The notes beneath the pieces are model-generated. The model saw only the letters and a program-made list of their open reading frames with translations. It was not told the origin of the DNA and did not search any database. A DNA stretch of 13,396 nucleotides from Acanthaster planci (lineage: Eukaryota > Echinodermata > Asteroidea > Valvatida > Acanthasteridae). A program made the translations under genes and the position numbers. The stretch lies in the NCBI RefSeq assembly GCF_001949145.1, contig NW_019091397.1:16635-30030 (forward strand), read 5' to 3'. Below are positions 1-7,245 of this stretch, piece by piece. Position 1 is the first letter of the stretch. Each line of letters opens with the position of its first letter.

Positions 1-190
1 CCCGTGATTTGATCCGCCCCCCCCCCGCGCTCTCTCCGTCTCCCTACCTCGCACCACCGCTCCCTCCAGGTATGTCCCCCTGCACGGATGCTCGAGTCCC
101 GTCCGGTTCGCCCGTCATTTGATAGCTCAAGTTCCCATGCGTGGGGCAGTGGGGCCCTGCTATACGGTGCCCGTGTCGGTCGTGCAAAGC
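1..190. repeat. C-rich low-complexity flank with a C10 run
   Basis: Cytosine-rich plus strand with a run of ten C at 17-26 and further pyrimidine-rich stretches to about 110. No credible gene is visible. It could be the eroded left terminus of the Polinton-like element, because it is C-rich reading inward, as is the tract behind the polymerase on the opposite strand. It could also be ordinary low-complexity DNA. Confidence 0.4.
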
Positions 191-224
191 CGATTATCAC
201 CGTCAAGTGCGAGCAAAGGCGGAA

Positions 225-350
225 ATGTCGGCCAACGAAACGGCGGCAGATTTTAAAAAAGACCTTATGAAAAAACTTGGCAAGTAATTTTGTCCAAGTC
301 TGTTCAATATCAAGAACAACCGCCTGCCTACCCTTTGGCGCCTCCTTTTT
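225..350 (+). pseudogene. Small coding remnant upstream of gene X, with a PPxY-like motif
   Basis: An ATG at 225 opens a 20-codon frame (begins MSANETAADF, rich in Lys/Asp/Glu) ending in TAA at 285-287. One frame over, the reading stays open from 284 to 346 and contains QEQPPAYPLAPPF before a TAG. A single frameshift near 284 would join the two into one protein of about 40 residues. PPAY fits the PPxY late-domain consensus used by many viral matrix or capsid proteins to recruit NEDD4-type ligases, but a four-residue motif is weak evidence. It precedes gene X on the same strand by about 30 bases. I do not recognise the family, and it may be a chance ORF. Confidence 0.25.
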
Positions 351-377
351 AGAATCAGGTAATTATAAAGTAAAAGA

Positions 378-1000
378 TTGGAGCCAACTTTAGTCAATTA
401 TCAATCGTGGTCAATAAAGATTATTTTTACCGCCGTGTTTCCAAATTTAACCGTGGCGTATAAATTGCCAAAAGTCAAAACGGACAAAGCTTTCAACCGT
501 TTGACAACTTTTCCACTATCATTTTACCAAAACCAATCTAATTTCACAGTATATTGTGCAACGACGGCATGTGGGGTAGGTTTCAATCTATTATGCGATT
601 GGAATCCGTACGTGTCTGCGCTGTTTATCTTCCACGTGTATTACTCGGTGAGAAAAATATTTTACGACTGCGTGATGCCTATGCCGAACGACGACGTGTT
701 GCACAATAATTACGACCACCGGGTATTCACGGACACCTGCTTACTGTTTAACGTCCATCAAATGAATCGCTTAAACAAACGAGGGATACCACATCAATCG
801 GGCTGCGAACCGCTTAGGCGTGAGGTCAAATTACAACGCTTTTGAAAGCGTTCAACGCTTTGTAAACGGTAAGTCTCACCGACAGTCAACATCGAACAGA
901 CGAACGCTTCGGCGAGGCTTGCCAAACCGCTGCGGTCGAGTACACCGTGCATTCTGCAGCTTCCAGTAAACAACGGTCAGCTTATCGCATTACCGCATCA
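378..1000 (+). pseudogene. Gene X, N-terminal/central part (uncharacterised Polinton-associated protein)
   Basis: The frame is open from about 369 to 845 with no usable ATG at its start; the first in-frame Met is about 100 codons in. The most protein-like part contains TVYCATTACGVGF, then FHVYYSVRKIFYD, then a Pro/Asp-rich MPMPNDD turn. The coding appearance then moves to another frame around 778-870 (NYNAFESVQRFVNGK) and again at 866-1000 (FGEACQTAAVEYTVHSAAS, ending at TAG 1001-1003), which suggests two frameshifts. Known, from general recollection only: similar uncharacterised proteins are encoded near Polinton-like polymerases in invertebrate genomes. The biochemical role is unknown; a virion or membrane-associated function is a guess. 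The C-terminal part appears to resume at 3849, so this gene seems to be split by an insertion. Confidence 0.45.
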
Positions 1001-1224
1001 TAGACTTCTGCGGTCTGGTGGATGAGTCATGGCAATAGTTCTTTACTTTGCAGCTCCGTAGGCATATGCAGCAAGGTATGAGACGGAGAGACCCCCTGCT
1101 TTGTGTTGGTCATTGTCTCGCAGGAATCTGGGGAATTCCTTTCAGACATCTTGGGGATGTGTTAAGTAACAATAGTCTGGAATGTGTCTAGGGATCGGAC
1201 ATGTTGGGGGGATACCCCTCGGTC

Positions 1225-1660
1225 TCATTTCTTGCTGGGTATATCCGCAGGAGGATTTAGATCGGGAGACTGTTTTAACTTCTTGGTAAAACAAGTGTAT
1301 TGAGTAGATGTGTTACTAATAAAGTGTAAAATATCTGCGCTGTCGGTTTCCAGACCAGTTTTTTCAGGTCTCGATACTCTGTAATCTTGATATTTTGTCT
1401 TGGTATCGTGAGTCACATAAAGACCTAACTGTATACCAGCAGAATCGAATATACTAACTCGAAATAGTATTTACCTGAATCATACTTGACGTAGCGTTCT
1501 GTTCGCCAACATGAAGTTATATATAAAACCTCTTTTGTTGGCCGTATGCACAAGCTTGGACTCAGCATTGCGCACTCGCAGGTTTCACGTGTAGGATCGA
1601 GGAAGACACGTACGCGAACTACGCGCTTTCTACTTCGCGGCTGCACCTGCCGGATTTAAG
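1225..1660 (-). pseudogene. Unrecognised coding-like remnant
   Basis: Reading the minus strand downward from about 1646, one frame gives a 73-codon stretch ending with VKYDSGKYYFELVYS and a TAG near 1425. A second frame is open from about 1465 to 1225 and gives SIFDSAGIQLGLYVTHDTK, then a Lys/Asp/Pro-rich tail ending PADIPSKK and a stop. The two look like one protein broken by a single frameshift near 1460. Composition is soluble, with no membrane segment. I do not recognise the family. It lies inside the DNA that splits gene X and points the opposite way, so it may belong to the inserted sequence. It may also be a chance ORF. Confidence 0.25.
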
Positions 1661-1821
1661 GATACGTGTTTTTTCTTGAAGTTAATAGTACATGTGTACA
1701 CTTTGCAATATGTTTTGTACTCTTTTCGATTCTTTCGTTCTCTTTGTATACTTTGTGGCTGCATAAAATTCATGTTGGAAAAGAAAACACGTCGGGTTTT
1801 ATACTAATCTCTGGTGTTTGA

Positions 1822-2097
1822 CTTTACTTATTAAACTTAAATGCACAATTTAATCTAGTGCTGCAGGCGAACCAGCGAACCGAGGCAAAAATTGTCAAAC
1901 AAGGCACTTTTGAACCGAATCAAACTGTTCGGCTCGGATGTACGGCTTTAATAAGGCATTTCATTGATGGCACGCGAAAATACATACAAAAATACAACGA
2001 AAATGGGTAATGAGTTGAACGGCGTGCTCCACACGTGCGTGAATATACTGAAACTTACAACGGCCCGCATCATGAGATGGTTGTAAAAAGCATGTGG
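1822..2097 (+). pseudogene. Unrecognised coding-like remnant
   Basis: One frame stays open from 1822 to 2007, passes a TAA-TGA pair at 2008-2013, and is open again to a TGA at 2098-2100. The text before the double stop (for example RLGCTALIRHFIDGTRKYIQ) has a protein-like mix of residues. The text after it (EYTETYNGPHHEMV) is similar in character. There is no ATG at the start. I do not recognise the family. Length alone is not significant, so this is offered only as a candidate decayed coding segment. Confidence 0.15.
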
Positions 2098-2241
2098 TGA
2101 GCATCACTCAGAGATCAACCAAGAACACACAACGTACGGCATTGTCGCTGCCCAATATTTCTAAATTCTCACTACATCTAATCGTGCTCATGTATATTCA
2201 GATTATTATTTTATTTGTCAATCTCCGAAAGCCACGCCATT

Positions 2242-2283
2242 ACGTTCCATATCAGGGTAATGACGTTCCATATTAGGCCAATG
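2242..2283. repeat. 21-bp tandem duplication (two units)
   Basis: Two adjacent 21-base units (2242-2262 and 2263-2283), both starting ACGTTCCATAT and ending AATG, match at 18 of 21 positions by my count. Probably a local slippage duplication; no function is implied. Confidence 0.6.
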
Positions 2284-3063
2284 GTCTCATAAATGGAGTG
2301 CAAAACGAATATTGGTTGGATGCCGATCACAGTGGGACTTGCGCTCGATCCAAGGCATCCCCGGATAAAAATTTGGCCAAGCGGTTTGGTGCATGTTGTG
2401 CTTCAGCGCAGCGCGCGAGGAGATTTTTGTTCGTGCGGTGGCCTAACTTGTCTTTCATTTGACCATGAAGGGTTTGATCGTAGTGCAAATGCATTGTAAT
2501 GGAATTTTTGCCAGATCCCCAAATAACAAAAATGCTGTTATCCCTTCAAAAGAGGCTGATGGAAAATCGCCCCTTTGGTCACGTGCACGCCGCCCTTGAA
2601 AAGGTTCCTCCTCAGATATGCAACAAAAGCCATTTTCGTAATTTACGAAGGCCATTTATTTTGCAAAAATAACCAAAACACAATTTGCTCGAAATTTGAT
2701 TTTAACCTTGTATTCTGTACTGGAGGAAAGTCCTATTTGAGCATGCTGGGATTTTTTCTATTTGAACATTTTTTACGATAGTCTTGTTGAGTCAAACGTG
2801 GTCCCAGCACAACCGCTTCTGGTCGGCAAAACACGGTCAGAAACTGTCACACCTCAGGCGGTAATTTTATATGGAATGTACTCGTAGACAGACTCCGGGG
2901 AAACAGTTTATTTAAAAAAGTATTCAAATCAAAGTTGCTCGCGGATGGGGACAGATGGGAGATTCATAATTTTATACATAGAAATACTTTATAGCCCTTT
3001 GCGGCACGATCTTAACGAGTCTTTCGATGTCTCAGTGTGCATTGTACGTGTACATGTGTGTAC

Positions 3064-3117
3064 ATGTCCGAACCCCATCCGATCCAAAGTTCGGCAAAAA
3101 ATGTCCGAGCCCTGTCC
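3064..3117. repeat. 17-bp imperfect direct repeat
   Basis: ATGTCCGAACCCCATCC at 3064-3080 recurs as ATGTCCGAGCCCTGTCC at 3101-3117. Just upstream, TACATGT occurs twice (3051-3057 and 3061-3067). This is simple local repetition of unknown origin. Confidence 0.5.
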
Positions 3118-3594
3118 AAACAGAACCGAACCTCTACACATACTTGTAGCACTATTTGATGCAGAGTTTGACTTTTTTATTACCTTAAAAGAATATGGTA
3201 CACTTGACTGAAGTTCCAAATAAATTCATAATGTGCGTGTGTGGATATTTCATTTCAGAGACGATAGATCAGGTGGTAAAATGAGGCAACCGTAATTGGC
3301 ATTTCCCGTCACTCCCGTATAAACATATTTATTTTACAGTCTAAAAAACGCTTAAAAACGAACAGTGATCTTGTGGCGATGTCTTTTTGTCTTGAAATAC
3401 CCACTCAAAACGTTCATGAAGCTAAAGAAATGTCTGTAGCCAGAATGCGGTTGATTTCGCGTCTCTTTCACAAGATGTTAACCACTAATCCTCACATCCA
3501 GCCCAGGAAGGCTGACCGGAGCCAGTGAAGTTCTTCTTGAATAGGATCATTTGTTCACAACTATAGGGTAACAAACGCCTCTGGTGCCTGAGGA

Positions 3595-3620
3595 CTCCGG
3601 CGGAGCATGCACCGCCGGAG
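3595..3620. repeat. GC-rich perfect inverted repeat
   Basis: CTCCGGCGG (3595-3603) and CCGCCGGAG (3612-3620) are exact inverted copies around an 8-base spacer that itself contains the palindrome GCATGC. The outer flanks GG and CC extend the pairing beyond one mismatch. It lies in a locally GC-rich patch (about 3580-3770) near the right edge of the DNA interrupting gene X. It could be a fold-back of an inserted element or simply a stable hairpin. Confidence 0.65.
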
Positions 3621-3848
3621 CCCCCTATTGACTGTGAATCACGAACTCTGTGGACTCTATTGTGTTTTTGGGTCGCGCTGTGGCTCCGGAAACACGCCTG
3701 TAATTGGACACCTATTTTGCGGCTGCGGCCGGGTGCAGAACAATAAGGATTGGCGCGCCCGGGAAAAATCAATTGAGCCACTGCCAAAATCGAGTGAATG
3801 TAATTGTGCTGATAACGAATGGCCTGTAGATAGAGTAGTCTGGGAAAA

Positions 3849-4313
3849 GTCGTAAAGAAGGACGGCTGAATAAAGAAAATCAGTGTGCTGTTGAATCTTT
3901 CATAAATCGGGGTCCCGATTTGAGCAAAGTATAGACCAGTTTTAGGATTCGTTGAGGTACGCAAAAACGCTTTGAATTGGCTTGTATTTGGTACCGTCAG
4001 ACATGGACTTGAGAATAGGAACGTTTTACGGATACAACAACAACTTGCAAATCGCGACAACCGGCATGCAGACTGGTTACGCGTCAAGTTTAAATTCTAG
4101 CGGCGTTCCATAGACCACCGACTTTAATGAAGAGGTTGCTGAAGAAGTTACAGAGACAGATCTTACTCAAAAAACGGAACCTACTCCAAAATTATTACTG
4201 GCAAAAGCACCTCTCGAAAAGAAATTGTTCACAACGCAGAAAAATTGTTGTTAACCGTAGGAACGATTGCGGTCGCCAGCCTTGGGTTTATGTTGCACAA
4301 CGTATTAACTTAG
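3849..4313 (+). pseudogene. Gene X, C-terminal part with terminal membrane segment
   Basis: Coding appearance resumes in the frame of 3851 (ENQCAVESFINRGPDLSK), stopped at 3932-3934. It shifts to the frame of 3928 (DSLRYAK, then GLYLVPSDMDLRIGTFYGYN) and runs to about 4235 with in-frame stops at 3943-3945, 3973-3975 and 4111-4113. It shifts again for the last stretch to TAG 4311-4313. The ATG at 4003 is internal, because the text before it belongs to the same protein. After an acidic, Thr/Pro-rich linker the tail holds a hydrophobic run (LLLTVGTIAVASLGFMLHNV), which looks like one C-terminal transmembrane helix. The order matches my recollection of uncharacterised proteins of Polinton-like elements that end the same way; the function is unknown. 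The 3' end is about 20 bases from a strong hairpin and faces the convergent polymerase. Confidence 0.5.
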
Positions 4314-4332
4314 ACTAAAAAGTAGAAGGCAA

Positions 4333-4383
4333 AACAAAATTTAACCCACTTTCACGAAATTGAGAAAGTGGATTAATTTTGTT
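4333..4383. terminator. Long hairpin between convergent gene X and polymerase
   Basis: The left arm (4333-4353, beginning AACAAAATT and ending CCACTTTC) and right arm (4364-4383, beginning GAAAGTGG and ending TTTTGTT) are inverted copies. By my count they pair over about 20 bases with one mismatch and one single-base bulge, around a 10-base loop. The hairpin lies just after the gene X stop (4313) and before the recognisable end of the polymerase (about 4440), where transcripts from both sides would end. A bidirectional 3'-end signal is an inference. An inserted fold-back element is the alternative. Confidence 0.5.
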
Positions 4384-4439
4384 GACCCGAAATTTATCCG
4401 TTAAAACTACTTACATCTTTTGAACATAGGTTAAGATTA

Positions 4440-6681
4440 AAACGCCCACGCCGTAATTTGTTTTACAGACCTTTCTAAACTTTTCAAATACACACGCCAA
4501 CTACCTCGTGTCCGTTTCGACTTAGAGTCGTGGTAGTCTCCGAGATTTTGGCACCCAAACAATTCCCACACATTTTGGGCCGGGGAATGTTCTTCTCGCT
4601 TATGGTATGCTGCTTCAACAAGCTATAAAAGGCGTCTATCGGGGGTAGGTCGGTTTCTTCGAATCGGATAAAGGAATCTGTGTATTCGTATGGGTAAATG
4701 CCCTTCTCTAAATCAGGCCCGTGTTTTTGTTTTTTTTATCTCTCGCGGAGCAGGTTAAAATCTTCCGGAGAACAATTTTTGACTAATCGATCGAGTGAAG
4801 CTACCATAAAATAAAACGCGTCGTGGAACCTAAGTTAATCAAACGAAAACGAAATGTAATTCTCAGTGTTTTGGGCAATGACGTTGATTTTCTTACCGTG
4901 AACGCGCGAGCTCATTGCAAGACTAAATGTGCGTCGTATTTTTCCAAGTTGTGTATAATCACCGGACCGGTGTTTGATTTGGTACTTCTCAGAGTTTTAG
5001 ATTACAATGGGAATGTGCCGGGTCCCGGTACTTACCCATCACGTGGCAGTGATCTCTAACATAATGAAAATTATTGATGGGCTTCTTGCAGCTCATGCAA
5101 ATGTAGTCTCTGAAACCCTAATCGTTTATGGAACTAAAGGCCGCCTTTTCGCTTTCAGTTTTTGGCTCTGTTGGGATGGGGCATCGGCACTGGGATTCTC
5201 TCGTTGGATAAATCGTTTTTTCACCGATCCAGCAGACGTTGCATTTGCCGTAAAATTTGGCAACTCGTGTGCCCAAGCGAGGAGCTTAGGATAGGCAAAT
5301 GTTTTGTTGATAGTGTCAACTTCTGTCGATAGCGGTTGCACGAAATGAACGGCCACGTCTTGGCCTCTGTACGTTTTGCGACTGGTACACACGCCGTCAC
5401 ATCTAACGACCGCTAAGAGTAACTGCATGGCTTGTGGTGTTGTGTTTTGATCACATTTAATGGTTCTGGTTGGAGACGCTCCAAAACAGATTCGAATTCC
5501 GCGTAAATTGCAAATGGCGTCTCTTGTTAATTTTTTTGTAGTTTTCAAACTTAAGAATGTGTTGGCCTTCATTAGTAATTCGACTTTGCAAGGCGCTGTA
5601 TCCATTCCCTGGCAATCTGCTTGGTGTTTGCTGAGTCTTTCCTCTGTTTGAAAGTGGGATAGCCAATTGAAATACCAATAAGACTTACCGTTGTGACTGC
5701 AGAAGTCACCCATTAACTGAGAGAAACTTTTAATCCAGCAGTAATGACTTGTTTCACCTCGGCTAAAATAAAGCAAGTTGATCAGCTCTCCAATTTGTTC
5801 AGTTTTGTGGATTATGTATACACCCAATACGTTGACTGCCAAGTTGTTTTGTGATTCGATGCGTGAAATTTGTGAGATGGGTGTTGGAAAGTCCGCTTTT
5901 GTGAAATTTAAACCGTCGTGTGTAATATAAGGCGAGGTGCGTTCCTCGGGTATTTAATAATCTGGATTGATATCGAGTTGACATTTGACGTTGTCTGAAT
6001 ATGATTTTAAAGCAGCTCTCAACGCCCAGCAAATGCACTGTTGGTCTTGTTCGTTGTGGACACTGATGATTGCTTTCTTGTCTTTCAGTTCTTTAGGCAA
6101 TGAAATGTAAGTTGTTCCTACTTGATTAAAATGCACCACGTTGATGTAAAACGCGACGACTCTGTAAAATATCCAACCCGAGCCTCTCTGTTCGTGGGCT
6201 TTGACGTCTTCGAGATGTTTTGCTATTTGTTGGTTTAACGCGTTTTTGACTCGTTGGTTGGAAATGACCGTGTTGTTCTTACTCGTAAATGTGAGAACAC
6301 CGAGTTTAGTTTCAACTCCAGACTTTTCCACTTTAAACTCGACCTTGATTGCCGTTTGCAACTTGTAAGAGCCTATCTCTTTAAACTCGGCCGACGTTTT
6401 GTCTTCGATGTGCTTTTTGTAAAATTCGAAAAAGTGAATCAAGTCGTGCCTTTTGTGCCAGTGGCCGTAAAGGGTATATTGTTGTCTTTAGCTATCTGTA
6501 AGAGCTAACGATATGACTGCCGTTTGAGATTTTTAAATTGGTGTTGGCTCGCTCGAATTGCTCGTACTAGCTCCGGTTTTGTATGACATTTTTTACGAGG
6601 GGGTAGTAAGGAAGTCGGATAAAAATGATGTTTTAGCCCGCTAAGACAGGGCCACGTTGTGGTTTGGTTTTTCGTATTCAT
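4440..6681 (-). pseudogene. Protein-primed family B DNA polymerase, copy A (truncated)
   Basis: N-terminal extension and exonuclease region of a Polinton/adintovirus-type PolB. In order along the minus strand: ATG at 6681; the family's N-terminal block with GSGW and a KKAIISVHN-like segment (about 6190-5990); a degraded Zn-finger stretch keeping SKHQADC; ExoI reading YAEFES (about 5505-5490), so the first catalytic Asp is Glu; an endonuclease VII-like module with CMSC and DHCH (5043-5054) followed by CN; ExoII HNLEKYD (4933-4953); NTENYISF; KGIYPYEY; GDYHD (4527-4541). Similarity ends before any catalytic palm motif, so the polymerase domain is lost. In-frame stops lie at 6505-6507, 5954-5956, 5118-5120, 4835-4837 and 4736-4738. 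Frameshifts fall near 6450, 5600, 5520, 5440, 5280, 4990, 4914, 4580 and 4510. Near 6450 about 40 codons present in copy B are missing. Confidence 0.82.
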
Positions 6682-6701
6682 TGTCTAATTTATATACAGG
6701 T
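6680..6701 (-). promoter_or_regulatory. TATA-like block at the polymerase copy A start
   Basis: On the minus strand the block reads ACCTGTATATAAAT...ACAAT and runs into the ATG at 6681. It matches the block before copy B (12735-12756) at 17 of 22 positions by my count, although the two coding regions have diverged strongly. TATATAAA resembles a TATA box but lies only about 8 bases from the ATG, too close for a standard TATA-to-start spacing. It may therefore be an AT-rich start element, or the real start may lie further in. Confidence 0.4.
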
Positions 6702-6739
6702 ATTTTTAAATTTAATTTCAATTTTATTGCAGCCTCAAT

Positions 6740-6754
6740 CTCCCGATTCGGGAG
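6740..6754. repeat. Short near-perfect palindrome
   Basis: CTCCCGA and TCGGGAG form 7-base arms around a single base, between the polymerase start and the G-rich tandem tract. A 7-bp palindrome can occur by chance; its place in the presumed terminus is the only reason to list it. Confidence 0.4.
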
Positions 6755-6822
6755 AATGGGGTTTTCATTATTTTCGGTTCGGCTCCCTTTTGTGACATCT
6801 CGTCGTCAGACGATCTATTCCC

Positions 6823-7068
6823 TGGGGCTGGGCGTGATCCCGGGAGCTGGAGGAAGTCCTGGGGCGTAATTCCAAGGAGGGTGGGGGAGTCCGGGATTTG
6901 AGAAGAGTCCCCGGGGTTGGGCGTATGCCGAGGAGGGAGTTGGTCTAAAGGGTGGGGGAAGTCCTGGGGGTTGGGGGTAATCCCGGTGTCGAGAAGAGGG
7001 GAAGTCAGTCCAAAGGGTGGGGGGAGTCCTGGGGAGAGGGTCGATAAGGTATAAGAGGGTAGGGCTGA
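6823..7068. repeat. Degenerate G-rich tandem repeat tract (presumed element terminus)
   Basis: The plus strand is strongly G-rich. Three related stretches begin with GGGG(C/T)TGGG near 6824, 6912 and 6967, the first two continuing CGT. AAGGGTGGGGG..AGTCCTGGGG occurs near 6948-6970 and again near 7013-7034. GAGAAGAG occurs twice. Unit length is irregular (roughly 55-90 bases), so this is an eroded minisatellite. It lies behind the start of polymerase copy A and is C-rich on the polymerase strand, the same polarity as the repeats before copy B. Many runs of three or more G could form G-quadruplexes. Confidence 0.6.
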
Positions 7069-7245
7069 TCCAGAACTCCCCTACGCCTACTACTCATGTT
7101 ACGTCCACAATAGTAAATTGTTCAGTTTTACTCTCTCATAGTTTCTTGATGCCAGGTTTGTTCATCAACAATTGCAAATACTTATTTGTTGGTGAAAAAG
7201 CCCCGAAACAGCTCAGTGTTTGTACTTGTTTACAAACACGTCTAT

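Larger units (their letters stand above)
1004..3848. other. About 2.8 kb of unassigned DNA interrupting gene X
   Basis: This stretch separates the two gene X parts. It contains no gene I can name. It holds two weak coding-like remnants (about 1225-1660 minus and 1822-2097 plus), a 21-bp tandem duplication (2242-2283), a 17-bp direct repeat (3064-3080 and 3101-3117) and a GC-rich perfect inverted repeat (3595-3620). Bases 2300-3480 are otherwise AT-leaning with only short, unconvincing ORFs. I infer inserted sequence because gene X similarity seems to stop near 1000 and resume near 3849. I found no convincing terminal repeats or target-site duplication, so the type of insertion is unknown. Confidence 0.4.
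1..7068. mobile_element. Decayed Polinton/Maverick (adintovirus-like) element, candidate extent
   Basis: Seen: plus-strand gene X fragments (378-1000, 3849-4313) converge on a minus-strand family B DNA polymerase pseudogene (6681 to about 4440). The outer flanks are both C-rich when read inward: bases 1-110 on the plus strand and 6823-7068 on the minus strand. Known: Polintons are linear elements with terminal inverted repeats, a protein-primed PolB and virus-like structural genes. Inferred: the two C-rich flanks are eroded termini of one element. I could not match them base for base, and the left end may lie outside the window. No integrase, packaging ATPase, protease or capsid gene was recognised, so this is a heavily deleted copy or an unusually compact relative. 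Copy C polymerase just to the right belongs to a different, more divergent element. Confidence 0.5.

Noticed and set aside
866-872. CGGTAAGT as a real splice donor in gene X
   Set aside because: The match to the donor consensus is good, but no acceptor or continuing exon could be paired with it, and frameshifts explain the frame change equally well.
2277-2462. 61-codon open frame on the plus strand (NEYWLDADHSG)
   Set aside because: No start codon, no recognised motif, and a length expected by chance.
2989-3219. Overlapping ORFs on both strands at 2945-3219
   Set aside because: Low-complexity and repeat-derived translation with no family resemblance.
1013-3843. GTCTGG at 1013-1018 and 3838-3843 as a 6-bp target-site duplication around the DNA splitting gene X
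   Set aside because: A 6-mer match between two short edge windows is likely by chance, no terminal inverted repeats adjoin the copies, and the two copies lie in different reading phases.
3485-4087. 200-codon minus-strand ORF
   Set aside because: It is antisense to the gene X C-terminal part and the GC-rich patch, with no recognisable motif.
4003-4110. A separate small gene starting at ATG 4003
   Set aside because: In-frame text before the ATG (GLYLVPSD) belongs to the same protein, so the ATG is internal to gene X.
5126-5842. 238-codon minus-strand ORF read as one continuous protein
   Set aside because: Its ends carry true polymerase text, but the middle (about 5600-5440) and last part (below about 5280) match the family only in other frames. 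The open frame is partly accidental.
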